Shown: positions 1 to 8,719 of the stretch, piece by piece | Position numbering within the stretch: position 1 is the first letter of the stretch | Layout of the letters: every line of letters begins with the position of its first letter | DNA from: Arthrobacter sp. MSA 4-2 | GTDB taxonomy: Bacteria; Actinomycetota; Actinomycetes; Actinomycetales; Micrococcaceae | Direction: 5' to 3' | NCBI RefSeq assembly: GCF_016405885.1 | Contig: NZ_JAEKGC010000001.1 | Span: 1 to 64,000 of the forward strand | Length of the DNA stretch: 64,000 nt | Position numbers and translations under genes: made by a program | Notes under the pieces: model-generated | Told to the model about the DNA's origin: nothing | Databases searched by the model: none | What the model saw: only the letters and a program-made list of their open reading frames with translations

Positions 1-1103
1 TGGTCGAGTTGACCGGTCAGGGTCCGGTAGTCGATGGTGACCATGACCTGGGGGCGGTGTCCGCCGGCGGCGGGCAGCCCGTCGCCGGCCAGGGCGATCC
101 GGCAGGCACCCACCAGGCCGTCCAAAAGTTGCTGCGCCCGGGTGGGCCGATCTCCTTGGCTGGATGTGGAATCGCCACCGCATTCCGGATCGCCGAGTTC
201 GGTCTGGTCGTCCGTCCCGCGGCCGTCCGGCGTGCTGGGCTCTACGGAAACCTCAGGCGTTCCGTTGCCGGAGCCCTCGGCGGGGCCGGGGAGGCGGGGG
301 TTGGTTGCGGTGTTCATCACCGTGGCGAGGTGTTCGAACTGCTCGTCCGTGGCCCCGATCTCAAGATAATGAAGCCCGTTCCGGCGCCCGCGCAGGAACA
401 CTCCCTGGCGGGCCCGCAGCAGCTTCTCCGACGGCTCCTGCCCGTCCTGATCCAGGACGCTCTCCCACCGCCGGGTCACCGCGCGCAGAATGTCCTCGTC
501 GCTTTGCACCGCCTGCTCGGTGAGGTGGCGCTCCATCGCGTCGAGGTCCGGCGGTGCGGCGATGGGCCGCACCCTGTCGATGGCATCGCGGATCAGGGAC
601 GCGGCCCGCCCACTGACCCTCCCTTGGCCACATGCCCCACCCAAGACCTCCAGCGGCGCCGGCGCCTCCAGCCCGCCCGCGGGCACCGGCGGCAGGATGG
701 CCGCGGCCAGCCGGAGCCGCCGGGTCGCCTCGCTGCGGCTGATGCCAACCCGTCCCCGGAGATAGTCTGCGGTATCCCTAAACTCGGTGCGCGTGCCGCC
801 GCCAGCCGGTTCCGCGGCGGGCCACTGGCCTTCCCCTGGATCGGCGAGGCCGTGCTGCTCGGCGGCATGGGCGCCCAGGATCTGCAGGTGGTCGACGACC
901 TTTGATAGTTCCTCAATGTGGGCCACAGTCTCTGCGACCTCATGGCGTGCCAGCAGCATGAAGCGTCCAGAGAAGTCGGCGGCAAATTCGAGTAGCTCGG
1001 CGTGCGCCGCGGAGAGAAAAGCCCCGGCGCCCGAGGGAAACTCCCCGGTGCCGGAGAAGAAATCTCCGGTGCCCGCGTGCTCCTCGATCGGCGCCGTTGC
1101 CAT
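1..1103 (-). CDS. DUF222 / HNH-endonuclease (13E12-type) protein, 3' end cut by window edge
   Basis: The reverse strand is open from ATG at 1103 to the left edge (367 codons). The product begins MATAPIEEHAG and carries the DUF222 layout: a helical N-terminal region with residues like FADFSGRFMLLARHEVAETV, then arginine-rich helices (GRVGISRSEATRRLRLAAAIL), ending at the edge in VMVTIDYRTLTGQ, which in this family lies upstream of a C-terminal HNH nuclease domain. That domain would be outside the window, so nuclease function is inferred from the family. These genes are multicopy and often DNA-damage induced in mycobacteria. A LexA-like box lies 13 bp upstream of the start. Confidence 0.85.
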   Translation of the reverse strand, partial: MATAPIEEHAGTGDFFSGTGEFPSGAGAFLSAAHAELLEFAADFSGRFMLLARHEVAETVAHIEELSKVVDHLQILGAHAAEQHGLADPGEGQWPAAEPAGGGTRTEFRDTADYLRGRVGISRSEATRRLRLAAAILPPVPAGGLEAPAPLEVLGGACGQGRVSGRAASLIRDAIDRVRPIAAPPDLDAMERHLTEQAVQSDEDILRAVTRRWESVLDQDGQEPSEKLLRARQGVFLRGRRNGLHYLEIGATDEQFEHLATVMNTATNPRLPGPAEGSGNGTPEVSVEPSTPDGRGTDDQTELGDPECGGDSTSSQGDRPTRAQQLLDGLVGACRIALAGDGLPAAGGHRPQVMVTIDYRTLTGQLD

Positions 1104-1115
1104 ACCCCCATTCTA

Positions 1116-1131
1116 TCGAACGAGTGTTCTA
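1116..1131 (-). promoter_or_regulatory. LexA (SOS) box upstream of the DUF222 gene
   Basis: The sequence TCGAACGAGTGTTCTA matches the actinobacterial SOS box TCGAAC-N4-GTTCGA at 11 of 12 defined positions. It lies 13-28 bp before the ATG of the leftward DUF222 gene, where LexA would block transcription. Several mycobacterial 13E12 genes are known LexA targets, which fits. Confidence 0.75.
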
Positions 1132-1274
1132 TTTCCGCTCGAAAAAGGCCATTGTGGAGGAACAGTCGGGCCCGAGGATATCCACGGGCGGGGGCGCTTC
1201 TGGAGCTGCTGCGAGGGCGCACCTTTGGACCCCCGGCAGAATGCCATGGCCAGGGAAAAACAGGGCGAAACCCC

Positions 1275-1327
1275 TTGACCCTTCCAGGTGGCAGGTCTAC
1301 ATTTGGATTATCAACCGATTGGTTGAT
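1275..1327 (+). promoter_or_regulatory. Promoter and palindromic operator of the ArsR/SRPBCC operon
   Basis: A -35 TTGACC (1275-1280) and -10 TACATT (1298-1303) are separated by 17 bp. A perfect inverted repeat ATCAACC-GATT-GGTTGAT (1310-1327) sits on the predicted transcription start. This is the usual position for an autorepressing ArsR-family operator. Confidence 0.75.
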
Positions 1328-1344
1328 CAACTGACAGGTAGAGA

Positions 1345-1686
1345 ATGAAGCAAGGATCAGAGGAGCAGCTCAACTCGGCATTCGCCGCCCTCGCAGATCC
1401 CGTACGCCGGGCCCTCATCGCCCGATTGTCCCGGGGACCCGCGACGGTCAACGAACTGGCTGAACCGTTCCCAATCACCAAGCAGGCCGTCTCAAAGCAC
1501 ATCCAGGTGCTTGAGCAGTCCGGGTTGATCACCCGCACCCGGGAGGGACAACGACGTCCCTGCCACCTTGATCCGGCTGCGCTGGAGGCATTGACCAGTT
1601 GGATCGACACTCACCGGCTCACCGTCGAGCGACAGTTCCGCAGCCTCGACACAGTGCTCGACACACTCAAGGAGAAGGAATCATGA
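1345..1686 (+). CDS. ArsR-family winged-helix repressor
   Basis: This 113-residue protein is almost entirely a winged helix-turn-helix: residues 13-60 read LADPVRRALIARL...LAEPFPITKQAVSKHIQVLEQSGLI, typical of the ArsR subfamily that lacks cysteine metal sites. No Cys/His metal motif is visible, so metal sensing is unlikely. An AGGTAGAG ribosome site precedes the ATG. The stop overlaps the start of the following SRPBCC gene (ATGA), so the two are translationally coupled. ArsR/AHSA1 pairs of this type are common in actinobacteria. The likely role is repression of its own operon through the palindrome at 1310-1327. Confidence 0.9.
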   Translation: MKQGSEEQLNSAFAALADPVRRALIARLSRGPATVNELAEPFPITKQAVSKHIQVLEQSGLITRTREGQRRPCHLDPAALEALTSWIDTHRLTVERQFRSLDTVLDTLKEKES

Positions 1687-2180
1687 GCAACGCAACAGTG
1701 ATCACTGCAGTTCCGGACCTGCCGTTCATCGACATCGTCCGCGAGTATGACGCCCCGCGCGACCTCGTGTACCGCGCCTACAGCGACCCCGAACTGGTGG
1801 TGCAGTGGCTCGGCCCGGACCGACTCACCATGGAACTCGGAGAGTACGACGTGCGGGACGGCGGATCGTGGTCCTTCGTGCACCGGGACACCGACGGCAC
1901 GGGGTATGGGTTCCGCGGCGTCTTCCATTCAGCAACCCCTCCGGAGCGGATCATCCAGACCTTCGAGTTCCTCGGCGCCCCCGGCTACGTCAGCATCGAA
2001 AGCGTGACCTTCGAAGAGCTCGAGGGAGGTCGGACCCGCGCCGTAGCCCACGCCGTCTACCCGACGATGGAGGCCCGCGACGCAATGATTGAAAACGGTA
2101 TGGAGGGCGGCGTCGTCGAGGGCAACAACCGCCTCGACAAGATCCTTGCCCGCCTCCAGGAACACGCCGACAGCAAGTAG
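1683..2180 (+). CDS. SRPBCC / AHSA1-like domain protein
   Basis: This is a 165-residue START-like fold protein. It has the N-terminal signature IVREYDAPRDLVYRAYSDPELVVQWLGP and the C-terminal helix region MIENGMEGGVVEGNNRLDKILARL, both characteristic of AHSA1/YndB-type proteins, which form a hydrophobic ligand cavity. The start is the ATG inside the ArsR stop codon rather than an upstream in-frame codon, because it removes a poorly conserved extension and gives the usual family length. The ligand is unknown. The ArsR pairing suggests a small effector or stress response. Confidence 0.88.
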   Translation: MSNATVITAVPDLPFIDIVREYDAPRDLVYRAYSDPELVVQWLGPDRLTMELGEYDVRDGGSWSFVHRDTDGTGYGFRGVFHSATPPERIIQTFEFLGAPGYVSIESVTFEELEGGRTRAVAHAVYPTMEARDAMIENGMEGGVVEGNNRLDKILARLQEHADSK

Positions 2181-2189
2181 GCGCGCGGA

Positions 2190-2233
2190 TCGGGGCCTGC
2201 TTCCGTCAGCTTCCGGACGGGAGGAGGCCCCGA
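2190..2233. terminator. Long GC-rich hairpin after the SRPBCC gene
   Basis: Arms TCGGGGCC (2190-2197) and GGCCCCGA (2226-2233) pair perfectly, with further pairing inside. It lies 10 bp after the SRPBCC stop, between convergent genes. There is no T-run, so a terminator role is only probable. Confidence 0.45.
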
Positions 2234-2388
2234 CGCGGCGTGGTGCGGTACCAAGCGAGCGTCCGCCTGATCCCCGGCTGATAGTCAGTGACACTGCCCG
2301 GCCCGACGACGGCACGGAACCGTGACGCGTCGCCGACGTGCTGCTGTTGGAATTGATGCAGCGTCTCGGCCCCCTCCTGCTTCCACAA
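2206..2388 (-). pseudogene. Possible C-terminal remnant of an NAD-dependent epimerase
   Basis: On the reverse strand this short frame contains VGDASRFRAVVGPG...YQPGIRRTLAWYR. The pattern of a (D)xSxFR helix followed by a GIRRTLxWYR helix closely resembles the extreme C-terminus of SDR-type NAD-dependent epimerases/dehydratases. No Rossmann GxxGxxG region is found nearby, and the frame lies in the gap between convergent genes, so a decayed fragment is more likely than a gene. The match rests on one short motif. Confidence 0.35.
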
Positions 2389-2404
2389 GATTCAGCTCCA
2401 TCGG

Positions 2405-3283
2405 CTAGTCCCGCCCGCCGGCCCTGCCCGGCGCGACTGCATCTGTGGCCGCTGCGCCCCCGGAACGGCGTGGACCCTCGCCCAGCCGTCCCCGGGTCGC
2501 GGCGATCACGATGACACCGACGACGGCGGACACCAGAAGATGGACCGGTCCGAAGTTCTCCCCGGGGTAGAGCAGCGGAAGCATTCCGTCCCCGGGCCAC
2601 TCCCGGACCGCCACGGCGTTCCCCGCAGCATGGAAAAGCCCAACGAGGAGCAGGCTCGAGGTGCGGTTGTAGAGCCAGCCCGTCACCGCCCGAAAGGGGA
2701 TCGCGAGCAGGGTGAGCACCAGCAGCAGGATGATCGTCGCCGCGAATGACCCTCCCGCGACGAGTGCGGCATGCTGCAGCGCGAAGAGGGGCGCCGTCAT
2801 GAGCGCCGCACGCAGTGCGCCGTGCCGCTGCTGCAGCCGCACCTGCACAAAACCCGTCCACGCCACCTCTTCCCAGAGGTTGCTGGTGATGAGCCCAAGC
2901 GCTGTCTGCAGCACCAGGCCCTGCAGCAGGGCCGCCGTCATGACCGGTCTGGACGCAGTTGGCGGGTCCGCAAGAAGGAGCGCGAGAACGAGCCCTCCCA
3001 GCGGCACCACGACGACGGCGAAGAGATACCACCAAGGGTTCCGCCGCCACGTGAGGATGCGGTCGCGGAGGGCCCGAAGTCCTGTGCGCCCGTTGCACAG
3101 CCAGGTGAGGACAAGTGCGGGCAGCAGGAGCCCGATGAGGTTGCTCGCCGTGACAAAGAGAGGCACGGAGAGTTCCAATCCCTGCGATTCGGCGATGCGC
3201 GGGAGGAAGGCAAGAAGCTGCCCCACGGTGAAGAACCACACGAGCAGTGCGGCGATGGGATGGCGTCGAATTTTCTCGGTCAT
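2405..3283 (-). CDS. CPBP-family intramembrane metalloprotease
   Basis: This 292-residue, strongly hydrophobic protein has about eight predicted membrane segments. The three CPBP (CAAX protease/bacteriocin-processing) motifs are visible: EEVAWTGF (glutamates 138-139), FALQHAAL (His about 171) and GLFHAAGNA (His about 217). In the first motif the usual arginine after EExxx is replaced (EEVAWTGF), a variation seen within the family. The start MTEKIRRHP is chosen because a further upstream in-frame start would add a non-membrane, Pro/Gly-rich tail. Family members cleave prenylated proteins or peptides in the membrane. The substrate is unknown here. Confidence 0.88.
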   Translation of the reverse strand: MTEKIRRHPIAALLVWFFTVGQLLAFLPRIAESQGLELSVPLFVTASNLIGLLLPALVLTWLCNGRTGLRALRDRILTWRRNPWWYLFAVVVVPLGGLVLALLLADPPTASRPVMTAALLQGLVLQTALGLITSNLWEEVAWTGFVQVRLQQRHGALRAALMTAPLFALQHAALVAGGSFAATIILLLVLTLLAIPFRAVTGWLYNRTSSLLLVGLFHAAGNAVAVREWPGDGMLPLLYPGENFGPVHLLVSAVVGVIVIAATRGRLGEGPRRSGGAAATDAVAPGRAGGRD

Positions 3284-3476
3284 AACGGCACTCCATCCAA
3301 GAGCGGAGCAGGCAGCGCCACCCTGCACGAGGCGGCCCCAGCCGTAGTGTGCCTGCCCACCGGCGAACCTTGGCATCAAGGGTACTTTCACCTCCGGGGC
3401 CCGGAAAACGGTCTGCCCACCCCTGACTCGACCCTTTTCTTCGAGGTCCGGGCGCCCTGCTGGGCCAGAGCGACTG

Positions 3477-3505
3477 TTGACCGGTTCCGGCGTCGGGTTT
3501 ATAGT
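3477..3505 (+). promoter_or_regulatory. Sigma-70-type promoter for the DHA2 exporter
   Basis: A -35 TTGACC (3477-3482) and -10 TATAGT (3500-3505) have a 17-bp spacer. A short palindrome TTACTGTAA follows at the predicted start site. The resulting leader to the MFS gene would be roughly 310 nt. Confidence 0.7.
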
Positions 3506-3709
3506 TACTGTAAGCAACGAAGTGAATCCCGAACCGGACCGAGGGCCCCGGCCGCCGGTGTTCCCGAAGCGCGGCGGGAAGCGCCATCACAGCATTTCCC
3601 CCGGGTGGGCCGGACATCGAGGCATCCCTTCCGGCTCCAGTGGCTTCATCCGGGTCCCTCATCCATCCATGACCTCGGCTACGAATCACCCCAAGCTCCG
3701 GAACTCCAG

Positions 3710-3753
3710 CTGCAGGAACCTGACTGCAGGAACCCTGACTGCAGGAACCCGGA
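3710..3753 (+). repeat. Three tandem 14-15 bp repeats in the exporter leader
   Basis: Three adjacent near-identical units, CTGCAGGAACCTGA, CTGCAGGAACCCTGA and CTGCAGGAACCCGGA, lie in the predicted 5' leader of the MFS gene, 75 bp before its start. The rest of 3284-3826 holds the promoter and no convincing gene. Confidence 0.8.
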
Positions 3754-3826
3754 GCTGCACTATCCCTCGACGGGCAATGACGACCGCCAGCCATCACCGA
3801 CCCCTGTCGGAAACACCGGAAGCACA

Positions 3827-5467
3827 ATGGCACACTCAACGGCACGTTCAACGACACCTTCACAGACAAATCCAACAGCCGGCTCGGGAGAAGAACCCCC
3901 GATGGTCGAGCCCGCAACCGCCCAGCCACCCTCGATGTCGCATGCGCAGATCCTGCAGGCCCTCACCGGACTGCTCGCGGCACTGTTTACGGCGATCCTC
4001 AGCAGCACCATCGTTGCCAACGCCCTGCCCACGATCATGGCCGACCTCAACGGCTCTCAGACCGACTTCGCCTGGGTGATCACGGCAGCGCTCCTGGCCA
4101 ACGCCGCCACCACCCCCATCTGGGGTAAGTTCGCCGACCTGTTCGACAAGAAGCTCATGGTGCAGCTCAGCATCGTCATCTTCGTCGCGGGCTCGGTGCT
4201 GGCGGGCCTCGCCTCCACCATTCCGGTGCTCCTGACGGCTCGAGTCATCCAGGGCATCGCCATGGGCGGCCTCACGGCACTGGCGATGGCCGTCATCGGC
4301 ACCATCATCCCGCCGCGCGAACGCGGCCGGTACTCGGGCTACCTCGGCGGCGTCATGGCCGTCGCCACGGCCGGCGGACCGCTGCTCGGCGGCTTCATCG
4401 TCGACTCGCCGCTGGGCTGGCGCTGGACCTTCTTCGTCTGCGTCCCGCTCGCCGTCGTCGCCTTGATCCTGCTGCAGTTCACCCTCAAGCTTCCCCACAT
4501 CCGCCGCAAGGTCAGCATCGACTGGGTCGGCTCGATCCTCCTCACCGCAGGCGTGAGCCTCGCGCTGATCTGGGTGTCCTTCGCCGGCAAGGCCGGATAC
4601 TACGGGTGGTTCTCCTGGGAGAGCGCCGCGATGGTCGGCGGCAGCGTCGTCCTGCTCGGGCTCCTGCTCCTCGTTGAGACCCGGGTGGCCGAGCCCATCA
4701 TCCCGCTGAAAATCATCTCCGAACGCACGACGGCGCTTGCCATCCTCGCCTCCATCGCCGTCGGGATCGCACTCTTCGCGTCCTCGACCTACCTCGGCCA
4801 GTACTACCAGGTGGCACGCGGCGCGACGCCCACCGAGGCCGGCCTGCTCACCCTGCCCATGATCGCCGGCAACCTCATCGGCTCGGTCGGCGCGGGACAG
4901 CTCGTGTCCCGCTTCGGCAAGTGGAAGCGGTTCCTGATCCTTGGAGCCGTCTTCCTCATCGCCGGACTCGGCCTTTCCGGAACCATCGACCACCTCACCG
5001 ACCTCCGGCTCGTTGGCGTCTACACCTTCCTCTTCGGCATGGGCCTTGGCCTGATGCTCCAGAACCTCGTCCTGGCCGTGCAGAACACCGTGGCGCTGAA
5101 GAATGTCGGCTCCGCGAGCGCCTCCGTCGCGTTCTTCCGGTCCATCGGCGGTGCGGCCGGGGTCGCTGTGCTCGGTGCCATCCTCGGCACGCAGGTCAGC
5201 AACCGGACCACCGAGGGCCTCGCCGCGGCGGGAGTGCCCGCGGACCCCTCAGGTGCGGCCGGCGGAAGCCTCGACCTGGTGAACCTGCCGGAGCCGGTGG
5301 CCGAGATCATCCGGGCCGCCTACGGCGACAGCACCGCTCTGATCTTCCTGATCACGGCCGGCTTCGCCGTCCTCGCCCTGGTCTGCGTGCTCTTCATCAA
5401 GGAGCGGCCGCTGCGGCGCACCGTCGACATGGAGCCGGCCCGGGAATCGGTGGACCTGGAGGCATAG
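3827..5467 (+). CDS. MFS drug exporter, DHA2 (EmrB/QacA) family
   Basis: This 546-residue protein has 14 predicted membrane helices. It has DHA2 hallmarks: TM1 with LLAALFTAILSSTIVANALPTIMADL (antiporter motif region), the loop 2-3 motif GKFADLFDKK, and TM5 motif C (GGVMAVATAGGPLLGGF). Such proteins export drugs or dyes by proton antiport. A start at 3902 (MVEPATAQ) has a better ribosome site (GGGAGAAG, about 8 nt upstream) than the ATG at 3827, so the first 25 residues may not be translated. No dedicated TetR/MarR regulator adjoins it. The leader is long and carries tandem repeats. Confidence 0.9.
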   Translation: MAHSTARSTTPSQTNPTAGSGEEPPMVEPATAQPPSMSHAQILQALTGLLAALFTAILSSTIVANALPTIMADLNGSQTDFAWVITAALLANAATTPIWGKFADLFDKKLMVQLSIVIFVAGSVLAGLASTIPVLLTARVIQGIAMGGLTALAMAVIGTIIPPRERGRYSGYLGGVMAVATAGGPLLGGFIVDSPLGWRWTFFVCVPLAVVALILLQFTLKLPHIRRKVSIDWVGSILLTAGVSLALIWVSFAGKAGYYGWFSWESAAMVGGSVVLLGLLLLVETRVAEPIIPLKIISERTTALAILASIAVGIALFASSTYLGQYYQVARGATPTEAGLLTLPMIAGNLIGSVGAGQLVSRFGKWKRFLILGAVFLIAGLGLSGTIDHLTDLRLVGVYTFLFGMGLGLMLQNLVLAVQNTVALKNVGSASASVAFFRSIGGAAGVAVLGAILGTQVSNRTTEGLAAAGVPADPSGAAGGSLDLVNLPEPVAEIIRAAYGDSTALIFLITAGFAVLALVCVLFIKERPLRRTVDMEPARESVDLEA

Positions 5468-5505
5468 GACAAGCCCGGCGTCCGGTGTGGGTGTCTGGGC
5501 GCGGG

Positions 5506-5847
5506 TCAGGGAGAGAACCGCAGGAGCCCGACGTCGATCACCCGGCGCGTCAGTCCCTCGGCCGCCGCCCGCTCCGCCGCCAGGCGCGCGGCCAGTCGAG
5601 CAAACGCTGCCGCGGGACACGCGGCGGCGACGGCGGCCCACAGTTCCATGACGGTGTCGCACCGGGTGACGGCCCCGGTGACGCCCCGGACCTGCCAGGA
5701 GTCCCCGGCGACCTGCACGCGAGAAACCCCCGGCAGTCCGGCGCAGAGGCCGTTGACGGCCGAGGCGATCAGGAGGTGCTGACGCAGGGTGCGCACCGGT
5801 CCGACGACGTCGTCGGTGGCGACGGTCCGGCCGCACGCTCCACACAT
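5506..5847 (-). CDS. Small conserved-looking protein with N-terminal CxxC
   Basis: This 113-residue protein starts MCGACGRTV, a CxxC pair like half a zinc ribbon. The rest is alanine/valine-rich (LRQHLLIASAVNGLC, WQVRGVTGAVTRCDTVMELWAAVAAACP) and could form a mixed alpha/beta domain. No second CxxC is obvious, although later cysteines exist. I do not recognise a family. It sits 23 bp upstream of the first SDR operon's end, on the same strand as that operon but downstream of it. Function is unknown. Confidence 0.65.
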   Translation of the reverse strand: MCGACGRTVATDDVVGPVRTLRQHLLIASAVNGLCAGLPGVSRVQVAGDSWQVRGVTGAVTRCDTVMELWAAVAAACPAAAFARLAARLAAERAAAEGLTRRVIDVGLLRFSP

Positions 5848-5870
5848 GGTTCAGCCCTTTCCCGGGAGCT

Positions 5871-6572
5871 TCACGGCATGACGTCGCCCGAGTTGGGCCC
5901 GAGGGTCTGCCCCACGAAGAGGTTTCCGCCCGGGTCGCTCGCCAGCAGCAGCGCTGTGGGCGCCACCTCCTCCGGCGTGCCGAACCGGCCCAGCGGCAGC
6001 TCCTTCCGTTTGGCGGCCTTCCACTCCTCCGAAATCCCGTCGACCAGGGGAGTCTCGATCGGACCGGGCGCGATGCAGTTCACCAGCACGTTGTCCCCGG
6101 ACACCTCAAGGGCAAGGGACTTGGTCATGCCGATCACGCCGGCCTTCGCGGCACTGTAGTGGCTCAGCCCGGTTCCTCCTTTGATCCCCAGCTGGGAGGC
6201 GATATTGATGATGCGCCCCCACTTCCGGTCCCGCATCTCCGCCACCACCTCCCGGCAGCACAGGAAGACGCCCGTCAGGTCGACGGCGAGGGTCTCGTTC
6301 CACTGGTCGAGGCCCATGTCCTGCAGCGGCGACTCGGTGAGCAGCCCGGCGCTGTTCACCAGGACGTCCACCTGCCCCAGGTCCTCCCGGGCCGTGGCGA
6401 ACGCCCGGGCGACGCTGTGCTCGTCGGCCACGTCGACGGCGATGGTGCCTTCCGCCGACGCGTTCCGGTCGAGCACCGCCACCCGGGCGCCCCCGGCCCG
6501 GAACGCCTCGGCGATGGCGGCCCCGATCCCGCTGCCACCGCCGGTGACGACGACCCCGCGGCCCTCGATCAT
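5871..6572 (-). CDS. SDR-family oxidoreductase (FabG-like)
   Basis: This 233-residue classical short-chain dehydrogenase has TGGGSGIG at residues 10-17 (NAD(P) binding), NSAG, and a catalytic triad Ser126, Tyr139, Lys143 (YSAAK). Asp35 after beta-2 (VLDRN) suggests preference for NAD(H). The ATG overlaps the upstream SDR stop by 1 nt (TGATG). It is the last gene of the leftward asparaginase-deacetylase-MFS-SDR-SDR operon. It resembles 3-oxoacyl-ACP reductases, but the context points to a catabolic alcohol or keto-acid dehydrogenase. The substrate is not deducible. Confidence 0.9.
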   Translation of the reverse strand: MIEGRGVVVTGGGSGIGAAIAEAFRAGGARVAVLDRNASAEGTIAVDVADEHSVARAFATAREDLGQVDVLVNSAGLLTESPLQDMGLDQWNETLAVDLTGVFLCCREVVAEMRDRKWGRIINIASQLGIKGGTGLSHYSAAKAGVIGMTKSLALEVSGDNVLVNCIAPGPIETPLVDGISEEWKAAKRKELPLGRFGTPEEVAPTALLLASDPGGNLFVGQTLGPNSGDVMP

Positions 6573-7339
6573 CAGGCCCTCATCTTCACGGTCAGTCCGC
6601 CGTCGACGACGAGCGCCTGCCCCGTGATGTACACGGCCGCCTCCGAGGTGAGGAAGCTGATGACGCTTGCCACCTCCTCCGGCCGGCCCACCCGACCCCA
6701 GGGGATGTCCTTGCCCGCCCGCTCCAGCCCCTCGGGGCCCAGCGAGTTGACCGGGTCGAGCGACTGCGGTGTCTCGATCAGCCCCGGAATCACCGCGTTG
6801 GCGCGGATCCTTCGGGGTCCGAGTTCGACGGCGACGCTGCGCACCAGCCCCAGCACGCCGGCCTTCGCGGCGGCGTAGTGGGCGTGTTCCTCCCACCCGT
6901 AGACGCCGCCGGCGATCGAGGACACCGCCACCAGGGCGCCGCCGTCGTTCATCCGCTGCGAGCCGGCCCGCAGGGTGCGCAGCACCCCGGTGAGGTCGAC
7001 GTTGAGCATGTCGTCCCACTTCTCGTCGGAGAGCTCGTTCAGGGGCGCGTTGCGCAGGATGCCCGCGTTGGCGATGGCGTAGTCGAGCCTTCCGTACTCG
7101 GCGAGGGCCCGCTCCGCGAACGCATCGACCGACTCGGTGGAGCGGACGTCGACCTCGTGGATGATTCCCATGCCGCCCGCGTGCTTCACCGCGTCGAGGG
7201 TCTGCTCGGGGTCGTGCGGATCCCCGGGGAAGGTGCCGATGATCGACACCACGCCGCGCTGCGCGTAACTGACCGCCAGGGCGCGGCCGATGCCGCTCGC
7301 CGCGCCCGTGATAATCGCTACCTCAGGCTGGGATGTCAT
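6572..7339 (-). CDS. SDR-family oxidoreductase
   Basis: This 255-residue classical SDR has TGAASGIG at residues 11-18, NAGI, a serine at 140-141, and Tyr155-x3-Lys159 (YAAAK). The C-terminus contains the standard [16 protein letters not shown] and [12 protein letters not shown] segments. It overlaps the upstream MFS gene by 17 nt and the downstream SDR by 1 nt, so the two dehydrogenases are probably made together and may catalyse successive steps on the compound imported by the MFS transporter. Confidence 0.9.
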   Translation of the reverse strand: MTSQPEVAIITGAASGIGRALAVSYAQRGVVSIIGTFPGDPHDPEQTLDAVKHAGGMGIIHEVDVRSTESVDAFAERALAEYGRLDYAIANAGILRNAPLNELSDEKWDDMLNVDLTGVLRTLRAGSQRMNDGGALVAVSSIAGGVYGWEEHAHYAAAKAGVLGLVRSVAVELGPRRIRANAVIPGLIETPQSLDPVNSLGPEGLERAGKDIPWGRVGRPEEVASVISFLTSEAAVYITGQALVVDGGLTVKMRA

Positions 7340-8717
7340 GGGGTGACTCCTCCCGCATGACCGCGTCGACGTGCTTGGCGCCCATCATCATGAAGCCCGA
7401 CAGCAGGGTGCCCACGGCGCCGACCCACAGCGCGGCGGCGCCGGTGCCGGCGGCCGTGGCCACGATGGTGAACAACGCGCCGCCGATGATGGTGCCGGGC
7501 TGGCTCATCGCCCCGATGAAGGCGAGGCCGGTGGCCCGGCAGCTGACGGGGTAGCACTCGGCCATGTAGTACTGGATGGCGGCGTAGGGGCCGACCAGGA
7601 AGAACAGGCCCGTGCCGTAGGTCAGGATGATCAGGAACGAGCTCTCCACCAGCGGGCTCAGCATGACGGCGAACGACAGCCCGGAGATGATCCAGCCGCC
7701 GATGATGGTGCGCTTCCGTCCGATCTTGTCACCGATCCAGCCATGGAACACGTAGCCGAAGTAGGCGAGCAGGTTGATGACGATCAGCAGCCAGAACGCC
7801 GTCGACAGCTCGACGCCCTTGGCATTTGCCAGCACCGAGGTGCCCAGGACGCTGAAGATCGCGATGCCGAAGAAGTTGAGGATCCAGGCGAGCGAGAAGA
7901 CGATGGTGTTCCGGCGCAGCTCAGGTTCCCAGATGCGCTTCAGGGGAGAGGTCGAGGAGTGCTCGACGCCGAAGCTGCGGGCCAGGGCATGCGCCTCCTC
8001 GGTCTTGCCCGACTTCTCAAGCTCGGTCAGGCGGTGGTGCAGCTCGAACTGCGGGGTTTCCTTGAGCTTCTTCGAGATGAGGAACACGATGATGAAGGCC
8101 GGGATAGTGGCCATCAGGTAGAGGGCGCGCCAGCCGAAGATTGGAAGGAAGACGAGGGCCAGGGCGCTCGCGAGGAGGAAGCCCAGCGGCCAGCCGCCCT
8201 GGATGAACGAGTAGTGGAAGCCGGGGCGCTTGTGTTTCTTTTCATCCTCGGTGACCTGGTACACCTCGTTCATGTACGTGGCGTTGACCGCCTGTTCGGA
8301 GAAGCCGAGGCCGCCGAAGGATCGGACGAAGATGAGCAGGCCGTTGCTCAGGAAGCCGAGCCCGGTGGGGATCGCGGCGGTGAGGCCGGAGACGACGGCG
8401 GTGCCGCCGACGGTGACCATCATGCCCTTGCGCCGCCCGAGCCGGTCGATGACCGGGCCGATCCCGAAGCAGACGATCGCCGTACCGACGGCGATCCAGG
8501 TGTTGATGGCGTAGGCCTCAGGCGCGGTCCAGCCGAACTCATCCTGCATGGCGGGCAGGAGGGTGCCGAACAGGCCGTAGTCGAAGACCGCAACGGTCCA
8601 GGCGAGGAGGGCGAGGACGGTTGCCGTCGTCGTCTGCTTCTTGGTGAATGCCGGGAAACGGCGCTTTTCGTCTCCCGTGGGCGTCGAGAGGTCGACGCCT
8701 GCCTCTTGGGTGGACAT
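7323..8717 (-). CDS. MFS transporter (sugar/acid symporter type)
   Basis: This 464-residue, 12-helix major facilitator has DRLGRRKG in loop 2-3 and GDKIGRKR in loop 8-9. A large central cytoplasmic loop ([17 protein letters not shown]...) is typical of metabolite:H+ symporters of the aromatic-acid/sialate type. The start MSTQEAG has a GGAAAGC ribosome site and lies 3 nt after the deacetylase stop. It probably imports the substrate of this catabolic operon, likely a small organic acid, amide or imide (inference from neighbours). Confidence 0.88.
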   Translation of the reverse strand: MSTQEAGVDLSTPTGDEKRRFPAFTKKQTTTATVLALLAWTVAVFDYGLFGTLLPAMQDEFGWTAPEAYAINTWIAVGTAIVCFGIGPVIDRLGRRKGMMVTVGGTAVVSGLTAAIPTGLGFLSNGLLIFVRSFGGLGFSEQAVNATYMNEVYQVTEDEKKHKRPGFHYSFIQGGWPLGFLLASALALVFLPIFGWRALYLMATIPAFIIVFLISKKLKETPQFELHHRLTELEKSGKTEEAHALARSFGVEHSSTSPLKRIWEPELRRNTIVFSLAWILNFFGIAIFSVLGTSVLANAKGVELSTAFWLLIVINLLAYFGYVFHGWIGDKIGRKRTIIGGWIISGLSFAVMLSPLVESSFLIILTYGTGLFFLVGPYAAIQYYMAECYPVSCRATGLAFIGAMSQPGTIIGGALFTIVATAAGTGAAALWVGAVGTLLSGFMMMGAKHVDAVMREESPHDIPA

Positions 8718-8719
8718 TT

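Noticed and set aside
1-905. Rightward open frames at the left edge
   Set aside because: The leftward DUF222 frame explains this DNA; the rightward translations have no domain.
1929-3929. Very long reverse-strand open frame (666 codons) across the SRPBCC and CPBP genes
   Set aside because: Arg/Pro/Ser-rich, low-complexity translation with no family resemblance. It is a GC-skew shadow of the recognised CPBP and SRPBCC genes.
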